In this document: positions 16,020 to 23,233 of the stretch, one piece after another
Layout of the letters: each line of letters begins with the position of its first letter
How positions within the stretch are numbered: the stretch's first letter is position 1
Assembly: GCA_028866905.1 (NCBI GenBank)
Contig: JAGWHI010000008.1
Span: 1-38,324 of the forward strand
Direction: 5' to 3'
DNA: 38,324 bases
Source of the DNA: Microcaldota archaeon
GTDB taxonomy: Archaea > Micrarchaeota > Micrarchaeia > Micrarchaeales > Micrarchaeaceae
Notes under the pieces: generated by a model
What the model was told of the DNA's origin: nothing
The model's input: only the letters and a program-made list of their open reading frames with translations
The model's database searches: none
Position numbers and translations under genes: made by a program

Positions 16020-16126
16020 GGGTCTGTGGCGTAACTTGGACAGCGCGCCTGGCTTCGGACCAGGCGGTTGCGGGTTCAAAGTAGATTTGGGCACCAGCCC
16101 TGTCTATGGAAATCCCGCCAGACCCG
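16020..16126 (+). tRNA. tRNA-Arg (UCG) with intron in the T loop
   Basis: After removal of 32 nt the sequence gives a 75-nt tRNA. The acceptor stem is GGGTCTG/CAGACCC with discriminator G, the D stem is GCGT/GCGC, and the anticodon arm is CCTGG-CTTCGGA-CCAGG with anticodon UCG. The T arm is GCGGG-TTCAAAT-CCCGC. The intron interrupts the T loop between positions 59 and 60 rather than the usual 37/38. CCA is not encoded. A TATA box lies 26 nt upstream. Such positions need a broad-specificity splicing endonuclease, as known in Crenarchaeota and in ARMAN-type archaea. Confidence 0.93.
16081..16112 (+). other. tRNA intron (32 nt), non-canonical T-loop position
   Basis: The interval is inserted between T-loop bases TTCAAA and T. 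Inside it GGGC (16089-16092) pairs with GCCC (16097-16100) around loop ACCA, and TAGA (16082-16085) pairs with TCTA (16103-16106), giving a relaxed bulge-helix-bulge-like fold at the exon junctions. Because exon and intron both end in AAA, the boundaries may shift by up to 3 nt, to 16078-16109. Confidence 0.85.
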
Positions 16127-16238
16127 TATTTGTATTCGGCCGCATAAAAAGCTATTAATACCTTGCCATAAGATATAAATTAAATCAAAGGACTACTGCT
16201 TCAAGTCGTTCTTTCGTTGCACCCTAAAGGATGGTATA

Positions 16239-16652
16239 ATGTCAAATGTTTACGATGTGAAATCCTCGGAGCTGGTGAAGCTGGCCGCGCAGAGGCTGAA
16301 GGACAAGATCCAGAAGCCTGAGTACATGAACTACGTCAAGTCGGGCCCGAGCAAGGAGCGCCCGCCGCAGGACCCGGACTTCTGGTTCGTCAGGAGCGCG
16401 TCGATACTGCGCCAGGTCTATGTCAACGGCCCGATCGGCGTGTCGAAGCTGCGCACAAGGTACGGCAGCAGGAAGGAGCACGTGGTCCACAGGAGGCACC
16501 ACATGCGCGCCGGAGGCAGCATAATAAGGGACGCGATGCAGCAGCTCGAGAAGATCAAGTTTGTCAAGAACACTAAGGCGGGCAGAGTGATTACGCCGGA
16601 AGGGAAATCCTTCCTGGACAAGATCAGCAGCGAGCTCGCCAAGGCGCAATGA
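16239..16652 (+). CDS. rps19e: 30S ribosomal protein S19e
   Basis: The 137-residue protein matches S19e, a small-subunit protein of Archaea and Eukarya. Near the start it has YDVKSSELVKLAAQRLKDKI, followed by DPDFWFVRSASILRQVYVNGPIGVSKLRTRYG, which forms the winged-helix-like core, and ITPEGKSFLDKIS near the end. It opens the conserved archaeal cluster rps19e-pdcd5-rpl39e-rpl31e-eif6-rplX-pfdA-ftsY, and the next gene starts one base after its stop (TGA-G-ATG). An AT-rich promoter (agatataaatta, about 16170-16181) lies upstream. Confidence 0.97.
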   Translation: MSNVYDVKSSELVKLAAQRLKDKIQKPEYMNYVKSGPSKERPPQDPDFWFVRSASILRQVYVNGPIGVSKLRTRYGSRKEHVVHRRHHMRAGGSIIRDAMQQLEKIKFVKNTKAGRVITPEGKSFLDKISSELAKAQ

Positions 16653-16653
16653 G

Positions 16654-16965
16654 ATGTCGGAATACGAAGACGGAGAAAGGTCCCAGGCAAGGCTGAGGAA
16701 GAGGCTCCAGGAGCAGCTACTCAAGGCCCGCATGGAGGCGCAGCGCAACGCCATGGTGCGCCAGCTCATGGATGCGCAGGCGTACGACAGGCTGTCCAAC
16801 ATCAGGATAGCGAACCCGGATCTGTACACCCAGGTCGTCAACCTGATACTCTCGCTCGCCAACGCCAACAGGCTGCCTGGCAAGCTGAAGGAGGCAGACC
16901 TCGTGTCGCTGCTCCACAGGCTGACGGCGAAGGAGGAACCGAAGCTGGAATACAAGAGGAAATGA
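16654..16965 (+). CDS. PDCD5/TFAR19-family DNA-binding protein
   Basis: The 103-residue protein is the archaeal homologue of eukaryotic PDCD5. It has a basic helical N-terminus with ARLRKRLQEQLLKARMEAQRN, then the compact core with LMDAQAYDRLSNIRIANPDLYTQVVNLILSLA and LLHRLTAKEEPKLEYKRK. Archaeal members bind DNA in vitro and are almost always encoded next to S19e and L39e, as here, which supports a ribosome- or nucleic-acid-linked role. Length is typical. The ATG follows the S19e stop by one base. Confidence 0.93.
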   Translation: MSEYEDGERSQARLRKRLQEQLLKARMEAQRNAMVRQLMDAQAYDRLSNIRIANPDLYTQVVNLILSLANANRLPGKLKEADLVSLLHRLTAKEEPKLEYKRK

Positions 16966-16967
16966 AC

Positions 16968-17129
16968 ATGACTAAGAAATCCGCTGAGAAGAAAAAGATG
17001 CTCGGAAGCAGGCTCAAGAGGAGCAGGCGCATGCCGGTGCTGGCAGTGCTGCGCACCCACAGGAGGCTGCAGATGAACAGGTTCAGGCGCGACTGGCGCC
17101 ACAACAAGCTCGACCTGAAGGTTGATTGA
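16968..17129 (+). CDS. rpl39e: 50S ribosomal protein L39e
   Basis: This small gene encodes 53 residues. The protein begins MTKKSAEKKKMLGSRLKRSRR, has MPVLAVLRTHRR where the family has the RVPxWVxxKTxR core, and ends RRDWRHNKLDLKVD, matching the RRHWRRxKL C-terminus of L39e. L39e lines the peptide exit tunnel. It lies 2 nt after the PDCD5 stop and one base before the L31e start, the usual position in archaea. The N-terminus is a few residues longer than the common 51-residue form. Confidence 0.92.
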   Translation: MTKKSAEKKKMLGSRLKRSRRMPVLAVLRTHRRLQMNRFRRDWRHNKLDLKVD

Positions 17130-17130
17130 G

Positions 17131-17484
17131 ATGGCAGAGAGACTACTGACGATAAACATAAGGAAGTACCTGGTCACGCAGCCTAGGAACAAGCGCGCGA
17201 ACAAGGCGGTCAAGTACGTGCGCGACAGGGTGGCCCACTACACCAAGACGATGCCCGACAACGTGAAGCTATCCAAGGAGCTCAACAGCGAGATATTCAA
17301 GAGGTACTCGAAGAGCATGAACCCGGTAAAGATGAGCGTCTCGATCACTAACGACATCGCCAGCGTGACACTATTCGCGCAGAAGACCGCACCGCAGCAG
17401 GCAGCAGCCCCTGCGAAGAAGGAGGAGAAGCAGAAGCCTGTGCAGAAGGAGCAGGCGGCCCAGAAGCCCAAGGAAAAGAAATAA
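17131..17484 (+). CDS. rpl31e: 50S ribosomal protein L31e
   Basis: The 117-residue protein has the L31e core in about residues 1-88 (LLTINIRKYL, RNKRANKAVKYVRDRVAHYTK, then VKLSKELNSEIFKRYSKSM). A low-complexity tail of Ala, Lys, Gln and Glu (about residues 90-117) follows; it is longer than usual for the family and reminiscent of disordered basic tails. The ATG at 17131 lies one base after the rpl39e stop. A TTG at 17122 would overlap rpl39e and adds nothing conserved. It belongs to the ribosomal operon. Confidence 0.95.
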   Translation: MAERLLTINIRKYLVTQPRNKRANKAVKYVRDRVAHYTKTMPDNVKLSKELNSEIFKRYSKSMNPVKMSVSITNDIASVTLFAQKTAPQQAAAPAKKEEKQKPVQKEQAAQKPKEKK

Positions 17485-17514
17485 AGCCATCCTATTCCTA
17501 TAACGTTGGGGAGC

Positions 17515-18189
17515 ATGCCGGTCATCAAGTATCAGATAAAGGGCAGCGACTACGTGGGTATCTTCGCTTCATCGTCGGACAGGCACGTGTTCCTCGGCGG
17601 GTCGCTTACGCACGGTAGCAAGAAGCTCCTTGCGGAAACGCTGGGCGCGGAGCCGGTGGACGTATCAGTAGCGAGCTCCGACCTCGTCGGGCTTTTCACA
17701 AGGTCCAACTCGAACGGCATACTCATATCCAACCTGATAACCGACTACGAGATCGAGGCGCTGAGGTCGAAGGGGCTGGGGATAAACATAGGCGTGCTGG
17801 AGAGCGACATAAACGCGGTGGGCAACAACATTCTGGCCAACGACAAAATCGCGATGATAAATCCGGAGTACGACCAGAGGGCGGAGCGCCAGATAGCCGA
17901 CGTGCTTGGCGTTGAGGTAATCAGGGCATCGGTCGGCGGATTTAAAACTATTGGCGCCAATAATATACTGACAAACAAGGGGCTCGCGATAAACAACAGG
18001 AGCACCGAGCAGGAGAAGCAGATGGCCGACAGGGCAACGGGCTTCGACTCGATAAGGACCACAGCGAACACCGGCGGCCTGAGCATCGGCCTCTCGTCGA
18101 TAGCCAACTCGAGGGCCGCAATCGTCGGGGACGGCACCACCGGATACGAGCTGAACAGGATAATGAGCGCGCTTGAGATAAACGATTAG
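17515..18189 (+). CDS. eif6: Translation initiation factor aIF6
   Basis: The 224-residue protein is aIF6, the five-fold pseudosymmetric factor that binds the large subunit and prevents premature joining of subunits. Repeated motifs such as GSDYVGIFASSSDRHVFL, SNSNGILI, GINIGVLESDINAVGNNILANDK and, near the end, AIVGDGTTGYELNRI are visible. Length is standard. The ATG at 17515 is preferred over a TTG at 17506 because it gives the usual short N-terminus, with a G-rich tggggag just before it. It sits between L31e and LX, the conserved archaeal order. Confidence 0.95.
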   Translation: MPVIKYQIKGSDYVGIFASSSDRHVFLGGSLTHGSKKLLAETLGAEPVDVSVASSDLVGLFTRSNSNGILISNLITDYEIEALRSKGLGINIGVLESDINAVGNNILANDKIAMINPEYDQRAERQIADVLGVEVIRASVGGFKTIGANNILTNKGLAINNRSTEQEKQMADRATGFDSIRTTANTGGLSIGLSSIANSRAAIVGDGTTGYELNRIMSALEIND

Positions 18190-18196
18190 TGGTATT

Positions 18197-18367
18197 ATGA
18201 AATTCGTAGTTACGGGAACCATAGCGAAGGGGGAGAGCAGGAACTTCAAGATAGAGGTCGATGCAAAGAGCGAGAAGCACGCCAGGGAGCTCGCTCTGGT
18301 AAAGATAGGCGGCGTCCAGAGCGTCAGGAAGAGCTCGATTCGCATAACCGAGGTAAAGAAGAAGTGA
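18197..18367 (+). CDS. rplX: 50S ribosomal protein LX (L18Ae)
   Basis: This 56-residue protein begins MKFVVTGTIAKGESRNFKIEV and continues AKSEKHARELALVKIGG, then SSIRITEVKKK. It has the pattern of archaeal LX/L20a: a first beta strand, a loop, then strand, helix and final strand. It is a little shorter than many members (60-80 residues). Position between aIF6 and prefoldin alpha is the diagnostic archaeal neighbourhood. It starts 7 nt after the eif6 stop, and pfdA follows 4 nt after its own stop. Confidence 0.88.
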   Translation: MKFVVTGTIAKGESRNFKIEVDAKSEKHARELALVKIGGVQSVRKSSIRITEVKKK

Positions 18368-18371
18368 GCTA

Positions 18372-18800
18372 TTGGCAGACCAGAAACCCGAGGCCAAGGA
18401 TGCGGCTGAGCAGCTAGCCGGGCTGAGGTACCTGCAGCAGCTCTACGCCAACCAGTACAACGCCGTCACGCAGCTCATAAACGACAACCTGCAGGCCATA
18501 GCGGAGATAAACGGCGCGCAGAAGAGCCTGGAAAATTCCGGCGTCATATCGGGCAAGAAGTCGCTGATATCCGCCGGCGCTGAGGTATACTTCGACGCCA
18601 CAGTATCAAAGGTGGATAATGTTGTTGTAGGGATAGGCGGGGGATACCTTGCAGAGAAGCCGGTGGACGACGCGAAGCAGTACCTCAACAGGAAGGCGGA
18701 GCGCCAGACCGCGCTGATCAACAAGCTCTCCAAGGACAGGAAGGACCTTGAGAACGCGATGCTGGAGGTCGCGCAGAAGATAGAGGCGCTGACGCGCTAG
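18372..18800 (+). CDS. pfdA: Prefoldin alpha subunit
   Basis: The 142-residue protein has two long helices (about residues 10-55 and 100-140) flanking a beta-hairpin core, SAGAEVYFDATVSKVDNVVVGIGGGYLAEKP, which is characteristic of prefoldin alpha. In the A2B4 hexamer the coiled coils hold unfolded proteins for the thermosome. It starts with TTG at 18372, 4 nt after the LX stop; no ATG occurs before the first helix. It lies between LX and ftsY as in many archaea. Confidence 0.92.
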   Translation: MADQKPEAKDAAEQLAGLRYLQQLYANQYNAVTQLINDNLQAIAEINGAQKSLENSGVISGKKSLISAGAEVYFDATVSKVDNVVVGIGGGYLAEKPVDDAKQYLNRKAERQTALINKLSKDRKDLENAMLEVAQKIEALTR

Positions 18801-18811
18801 GCAGTGTTGCG

Positions 18812-19996
18812 ATGTTCGACGGTTTGAAGAAGAGGCTCTCAAACGTTGTCAAGAGCTTCATAAGGATAGAGGAGGAGAAGGTAGAACAGCCTACGGAGCA
18901 GAAACCGGAGGAATCCAAGCAACCCGAAGTACACGAGGAGCCAGAGGCCGTCATAACAAAGCCGATCGGTCGCGAAGAGAAACCAAAAGTTCCAGAACAC
19001 GAAATTCCCCGCCACGAGGCAAGGCCTGTCCCGCAGCCGCAGTCCGAAAAGGCGGAGAGGCAGGAACAGAGGAAGGAGGAGAAGCAGGACATAAAGCTCT
19101 CGTTCACGACCAAGATAAAGGGCGCCATATTCAGCAAGATAAGGCTTAACGATTCCGAGATTGACAGCTTCCTGGAGAACCTGAAGGTCTCGATGCTGGA
19201 GTCCGATGTTTCGTATGAGACCACGGAGATATTCCTTGACGACATGAGGAGGAACCTCAAGTCCGCCGAACTGAACTCGCGCAACATATCCAGCGAGATC
19301 ACCGGCCAGGTCAGGAAGTCGCTCTTCCAGATAATGGAGACCGAAAAGAAGCCAGTGGATATGATACCATTCGTGCAGGAGCGCGCGCATTCGGCCAAGC
19401 CGGTCAGGATACTTTTCTTGGGTCCCAATGGCGCGGGCAAGACAACTACCATAGCAAAGATAGCCCACGCGCTGAAGGACAGGAAGATGAGCGTCGTGCT
19501 GTCGGCGAGCGACACCTTCCGCGCCGCAGCCATAGAGCAGATGGAGTACCACGCGCACAGGCTTGGCGTCCCGGTCATAAAGAGCGGCTACGGCTCAGAC
19601 CCTGCGAGCGTCGCGTTCGACGCGATCGCATACGCGAAGGCCAGGGCCGCTGATGTTGTGCTCATAGACAGCGCAGGAAGGCAGGAGACGAACAAGAACC
19701 TCATCAGCGAGATGCAGAAGATGCACAGGGTGACCCAGCCAGACCTTACCGTATTCGTTTGCGAGAGCATATCCGGTAACGCGCTGTCAGGCCAGATAAG
19801 GGAGTTCGCAAAGCACATCCGCATAGACGGAATCATACTTACGAAACTGGATTGCGACGCGAAGGGAGGTAATGTGATATCGATAGCCAGGGCCACTGGA
19901 ATACCTGTCCTGATGTTCGGGACTGGCGAGGCTTACGATGCGCTTGTCCCTTACAGCGCCGAATTCATAGTGGATTCGATAATCCCCGCATCCTGA
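18812..19996 (+). CDS. ftsY: Signal recognition particle receptor FtsY
   Basis: The 394-residue protein has a charged N-terminal region rich in Glu, Lys and Pro (about residues 15-95), which is probably the membrane- or ribosome-proximal A domain. The helical N domain and SRP GTPase domain follow. Visible motifs are GPNGAGKTTT (G1), DTFRAAAIEQ (the SRP-specific insertion), DSAGRQ (G3), TKLD (G4) and GTGEAYDALVPY at the end. It docks SRP-bound ribosomes at the membrane. It is the last gene of the ribosomal/secretion cluster, starting 11 nt after pfdA. Confidence 0.97.
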   Translation: MFDGLKKRLSNVVKSFIRIEEEKVEQPTEQKPEESKQPEVHEEPEAVITKPIGREEKPKVPEHEIPRHEARPVPQPQSEKAERQEQRKEEKQDIKLSFTTKIKGAIFSKIRLNDSEIDSFLENLKVSMLESDVSYETTEIFLDDMRRNLKSAELNSRNISSEITGQVRKSLFQIMETEKKPVDMIPFVQERAHSAKPVRILFLGPNGAGKTTTIAKIAHALKDRKMSVVLSASDTFRAAAIEQMEYHAHRLGVPVIKSGYGSDPASVAFDAIAYAKARAADVVLIDSAGRQETNKNLISEMQKMHRVTQPDLTVFVCESISGNALSGQIREFAKHIRIDGIILTKLDCDAKGGNVISIARATGIPVLMFGTGEAYDALVPYSAEFIVDSIIPAS

Positions 19997-20041
19997 GCGC
20001 CCATCCCACTCTTTAAATATCTCCAGGGAAGAGCGAGTATA

Positions 20042-21367
20042 ATGGCAGAGTGCTTCGTCGGAAAGTCTACGCTTCACGGAACCATAGTTTGTCCGCCCAA
20101 CAAGTCGTACATGGAGCGTGAGGTCCTCATATCCCCGATGGTCAACGGCACTACGCGTATAACCAACGCAGTCTTCTCTGGGAAAACCGAGGCCGCGATA
20201 GGCGCGGCGCTGGCGCTCGGAGCGATGGTAAAACGCAGAACGCATGATTCGATAACCCTTGAGGGCACGGGCGGCATAGAACCAGTAAGTAACTTGATAG
20301 ATGCAGGTAACTCGGCAACGACCGCTAGGATATCAACGGCGATATCGGCACTCTCAAGGATGCCGATGGTCATAAGAGGCGACCAGAGCCTGAGCAAAAG
20401 GCCGATATCCGAGTTGGCCAAACCGTTGAACGAGTTGGGCGCAAGCGTGCATTCGACTAATGGTGGCCTGCCCGTGTACGTATCCGGGCCTATGATCGGG
20501 GGCAGAGCCGATTTGGACGCGACAGTGTCGAGCCAATTTGTATCCGCGCTGTTGATAGCCGGGGCCAATGCGGCAAGGGGCGTCCAGCTTAATCTTCTCG
20601 GGAAGCCGGTATCTAAGCCGTACATCGATGCGACAGTAGCCCTGCTCGGAATGCATGGGGTGAAGGCAATCCACCATTCTACGGGCAAAAGAATATGGCA
20701 GCACAGACATTATAACGATCTGGACAAGGTAAGGAAGGACATTTACATCGTCAAGCCCCAGGAGTACAAACCGCTGGATTTCATGGTCCCATCCGACGCC
20801 TCCAGCCTGGCTATACTGCTCTCGGCTGGAGTGCTGAACGGGGCTTATTTCAAGATCGGATTCTCAACAGGCAGCCTGCCCCAGGGCGATCTCGCGATAA
20901 TGCCGATCCTGAAGCGGATGGGCGCCGACGTGTCCATAGACGACGGCTTTATATCCGTCAGTGCCTCGAAGCTGTCAGGGTGCAGCATAGACCTGCGCAA
21001 CAACCCCGACCTGCTGCCGCCGCTGCAAGTGCTAGCCGCTGTGGCCGAAGGGCCGCTCGAATTCACGAACGTCGGCCAGGCGAGGTTCAAGGAGACCGAC
21101 AGGATATCAGTGCCTGCCAGGAACCTGAGGAAGCTGGGCTTCAGGGTGGAGGAGCGCCCAGACGGGATGACCATATCAAAGGACGGGCCCCTCCATGGCG
21201 CAGAGCTGGACCTGCAGGCCGACCACAGGACCACGATGTCATTCATGGGCCTTGCGATGAACGTGGGGGACTGCACGATTAAAGGCGCCGAGTGCGTTGC
21301 GATATCGTATCCAGGCTTCGTGGAGCAGATGCGCGGCGCTCACGCTGATATATCCATAAGGAAATGA
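20042..21367 (+). CDS. aroA: 3-phosphoshikimate 1-carboxyvinyltransferase (EPSP synthase)
   Basis: The 441-residue enzyme joins phosphoenolpyruvate and shikimate-3-phosphate in aromatic amino acid synthesis. Active-site motifs are present: PPNKSYMER (Lys21, Ser22, Arg26), RGDQSLSKRPISELAKPL, SSQFVSALL, PSDASSLA, RFKETDRI and DHRTTMSF. In the PEP/glyphosate loop the protein reads AGNSATTARIS. Ala92 stands where most enzymes have the Gly equivalent to E. coli Gly96, and Ile97 replaces the Pro101 equivalent. Ala at this place is the substitution seen in the glyphosate-tolerant CP4 enzyme. A TATA element (ctttaaatatc, about 20011-20021) lies about 26 nt before the ATG, so the mRNA is probably leaderless. 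No other shikimate genes are in the window. Confidence 0.95.
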   Translation: MAECFVGKSTLHGTIVCPPNKSYMEREVLISPMVNGTTRITNAVFSGKTEAAIGAALALGAMVKRRTHDSITLEGTGGIEPVSNLIDAGNSATTARISTAISALSRMPMVIRGDQSLSKRPISELAKPLNELGASVHSTNGGLPVYVSGPMIGGRADLDATVSSQFVSALLIAGANAARGVQLNLLGKPVSKPYIDATVALLGMHGVKAIHHSTGKRIWQHRHYNDLDKVRKDIYIVKPQEYKPLDFMVPSDASSLAILLSAGVLNGAYFKIGFSTGSLPQGDLAIMPILKRMGADVSIDDGFISVSASKLSGCSIDLRNNPDLLPPLQVLAAVAEGPLEFTNVGQARFKETDRISVPARNLRKLGFRVEERPDGMTISKDGPLHGAELDLQADHRTTMSFMGLAMNVGDCTIKGAECVAISYPGFVEQMRGAHADISIRK

Positions 21368-21409
21368 AAAGAAGAAGGAAAAGAAAAAGAAACAAAGGGT
21401 ATCAGGCGA

Positions 21410-22093
21410 TTAGCCCGCGTACCCGTTGTATACTCCCTGGGTGCAGACGTTCTGCAGGCAGCTGACCGTTATGCTCAGCATGTCGCTGCTCGCCATGGCC
21501 GCAGTGCTCGTCGTGTTCAGGTTGACGATCCTTATTGCGGATATGCCATGGAAGTCCTGGTGTATGTCACCCTGCGCAGCAACCGGGAACGTTCCTCCAG
21601 TCACCTGGCCGTTCGCGAAGTTGCCCGTCACGTTGCCGATTGCCACCGGTACGGTTACCCATGCCGGTGTGCCCTGCGAGAACTCCTGTGTCGCGTTTAT
21701 GTACTGTATCACGACATCGCCAGAGCGCACGCCGCTCGCGTCGATCCTGCCGTTGATCTCAACGTCGACTCCGCCGCCCAATCCAGCCACGTCAAAGAGA
21801 ACCCTTGACTGGCTCGCAGGGAGCGTGAATCCCGCCAGGTTTATGTCTGCAGCGCTCACAGTCCTTGTGACGTTGCTGACTCCGGCCTTCGTAGCAGTAA
21901 CCTTTGCGCTTAGAGAGCTTACGGCGTTCTGCAAAGCAGTAACGTTAGCCGCAAGGCCCGCCGTCGAAACGGTTGAGCCCGTGCTCTTTATTGCGCCAAT
22001 CTGGCTCGATAGTGCCCATGCTGATAATACTACCAGTATTATCAGGATTACTCCTATCGCGAGTAATGCCCCATTTCCTGATGAGGTTGCCAT
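21410..22093 (-). CDS. Membrane-anchored surface protein with coiled-coil stalk
   Basis: The 227-residue protein has one hydrophobic N-terminal helix (ALLAIGVILIILVVLSAWAL, about residues 9-28). A heptad-like Ala/Val/Ser-rich segment (about 45-80, with LAANVTALQNAVSSLSAKV) suggests a short coiled coil, and an extracellular beta-rich domain with several N-x-T/S sequons follows. Two cysteines near the end (SCLQNVC) may form a disulfide. No family recognised; it resembles archaeal pilin-like or stalk proteins only in architecture. The ATG at 22093 has aggtg 6-10 nt upstream and a TATA element at 22121-22136, so it has its own promoter beside the propeller/pilin pair. Confidence 0.65.
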   Translation of the reverse strand: MATSSGNGALLAIGVILIILVVLSAWALSSQIGAIKSTGSTVSTAGLAANVTALQNAVSSLSAKVTATKAGVSNVTRTVSAADINLAGFTLPASQSRVLFDVAGLGGGVDVEINGRIDASGVRSGDVVIQYINATQEFSQGTPAWVTVPVAIGNVTGNFANGQVTGGTFPVAAQGDIHQDFHGISAIRIVNLNTTSTAAMASSDMLSITVSCLQNVCTQGVYNGYAG

Positions 22094-22120
22094 TAAAACA
22101 CCTGGCTAGACTTGGCTGGC

Positions 22121-22136
22121 AAGCTTTAAAAAGCTT
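22121..22136 (-). promoter_or_regulatory. TATA element within an imperfect palindrome
   Basis: aagcttt and aaagctt flank two A residues, placing a TATA-like core about 30-40 nt before the start of the surface-protein gene at 22093. It could also be a binding site, but the symmetry may be incidental to an AT-rich core. Confidence 0.45.
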
Positions 22137-22145
22137 ATGCGCCCC

Positions 22146-23231
22146 CTAGCCTGTGCTCGGGCCGCCGCCGCCGAAGAGGCTGCCCCCGTAGCCTGGCACT
22201 GCGCAGTAGGCGTTCATGAATGCTATCGGGTAGCTCGTACCCTGCACCCATTCGCCTATTCCGCTGCTGGATATCGGGGCGTAGTAGACAGAGGTCGACT
22301 CATTGGAGTTTGCGGATCCTGCGCAGTAGATGTAGTTGCCGTTTATGAAGCATCCGTTGGACGCGATCGGTATCGGGTAGCCCGTTGTCTTGTGCCACGT
22401 TGTTATGCCCTGCTTGGTCAGCTGCGCGTAGTACGATTCGTTCTTGTTTGCTGTCGACCTGGTGCCAACGCAGTAGATGTATCCAGACTTAGAAACGGTG
22501 CAGCTGGTGTCTACAGGCTGTACCGGGTAGTCCGCCGTCCTGATCCAGACGCCTATTCCGCTGCTGGTAACGTTAGCGTAGTAGCTGTGTATGAACGGGA
22601 AGTTGCCGACGCCTATGCAGTATATCGTGCCGTTGTATATCGGGCAGCTTATGCTGTGGCCCATTTCAGGGTAGCCCGTAGTGGTCTGCCATGTCCCTAT
22701 TCCGCTGCCGCCTATGCTGGCGTATGCGGTATACGTCATGGCCCCTGATTCCGTGCCCACGCAGTACAGGAATCCGTTGTATGCGGCGCAACCGGAATGG
22801 TAGAACGACACGGGGTACGGCGTAGACGGCTTCCACTGGCCTATGCCTGAAGAAGATACGGGTGCGTAGTACGTCTGGTTGGTGTGTTCGCCGTTCCCGA
22901 AAGTGCCGACGCAGTATATGTTGCCCTGGTATATCGAGCAGCCTGCGTATGTGAGGCCGACTGGGTATGGCGTAGTGGACTGCCATGCGCCTACGCTGCC
23001 GTTGTCAAGCAGCGGTGCGTAGTAGCTCTGGTTCTCGCTCGTGGTTCCTGAAGTGCCTATGCAGTAGACGTAGTTGTTTATCTGGCTCTGGTTGACGTGG
23101 GTCGGCGGAGCCTTGGTCCCCCCGGACTTGGTCACGTAGAGCACAGCGCCCAGTATGGCTATCACTATTATAGTTACGAGTGCCATCTTGCCGATCGATC
23201 CGGATATCGCCTTCTTGTTGCTCACTGCCAC
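22146..23231 (-). CDS. Membrane-anchored six-repeat propeller-like protein with paired cysteines
   Basis: The 361-residue protein has an N-terminal membrane helix (MALVTIIVIAILGAVLYV, about residues 16-33) followed by six repeats of about 48-50 residues. Each begins with [IVL]YC[VIA]G and continues with SYYA, then SSGIGxW, TT/TxYP and a second Cys about 10 residues before the next repeat. It looks like a kelch-type six-bladed beta-propeller with two cysteines in each blade (12 in all) and many N-x-S/T sequons. It ends GGSLFGGGGPSTG. A role in surface binding or adhesion is inferred. The start is GTG at 23231, 2 nt after the pilin-like gene's stop, so both are cotranscribed. Confidence 0.75.
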   Translation of the reverse strand: MAVSNKKAISGSIGKMALVTIIVIAILGAVLYVTKSGGTKAPPTHVNQSQINNYVYCIGTSGTTSENQSYYAPLLDNGSVGAWQSTTPYPVGLTYAGCSIYQGNIYCVGTFGNGEHTNQTYYAPVSSSGIGQWKPSTPYPVSFYHSGCAAYNGFLYCVGTESGAMTYTAYASIGGSGIGTWQTTTGYPEMGHSISCPIYNGTIYCIGVGNFPFIHSYYANVTSSGIGVWIRTADYPVQPVDTSCTVSKSGYIYCVGTRSTANKNESYYAQLTKQGITTWHKTTGYPIPIASNGCFINGNYIYCAGSANSNESTSVYYAPISSSGIGEWVQGTSYPIAFMNAYCAVPGYGGSLFGGGGPSTG

Positions 23232-23233
23232 AC

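Noticed and set aside
16020-16126. Reading the tRNA as tRNA-Pro (TGG)
   Set aside because: The seven-base loop CTTCGGA places TCG at positions 34-36, which is arginine.
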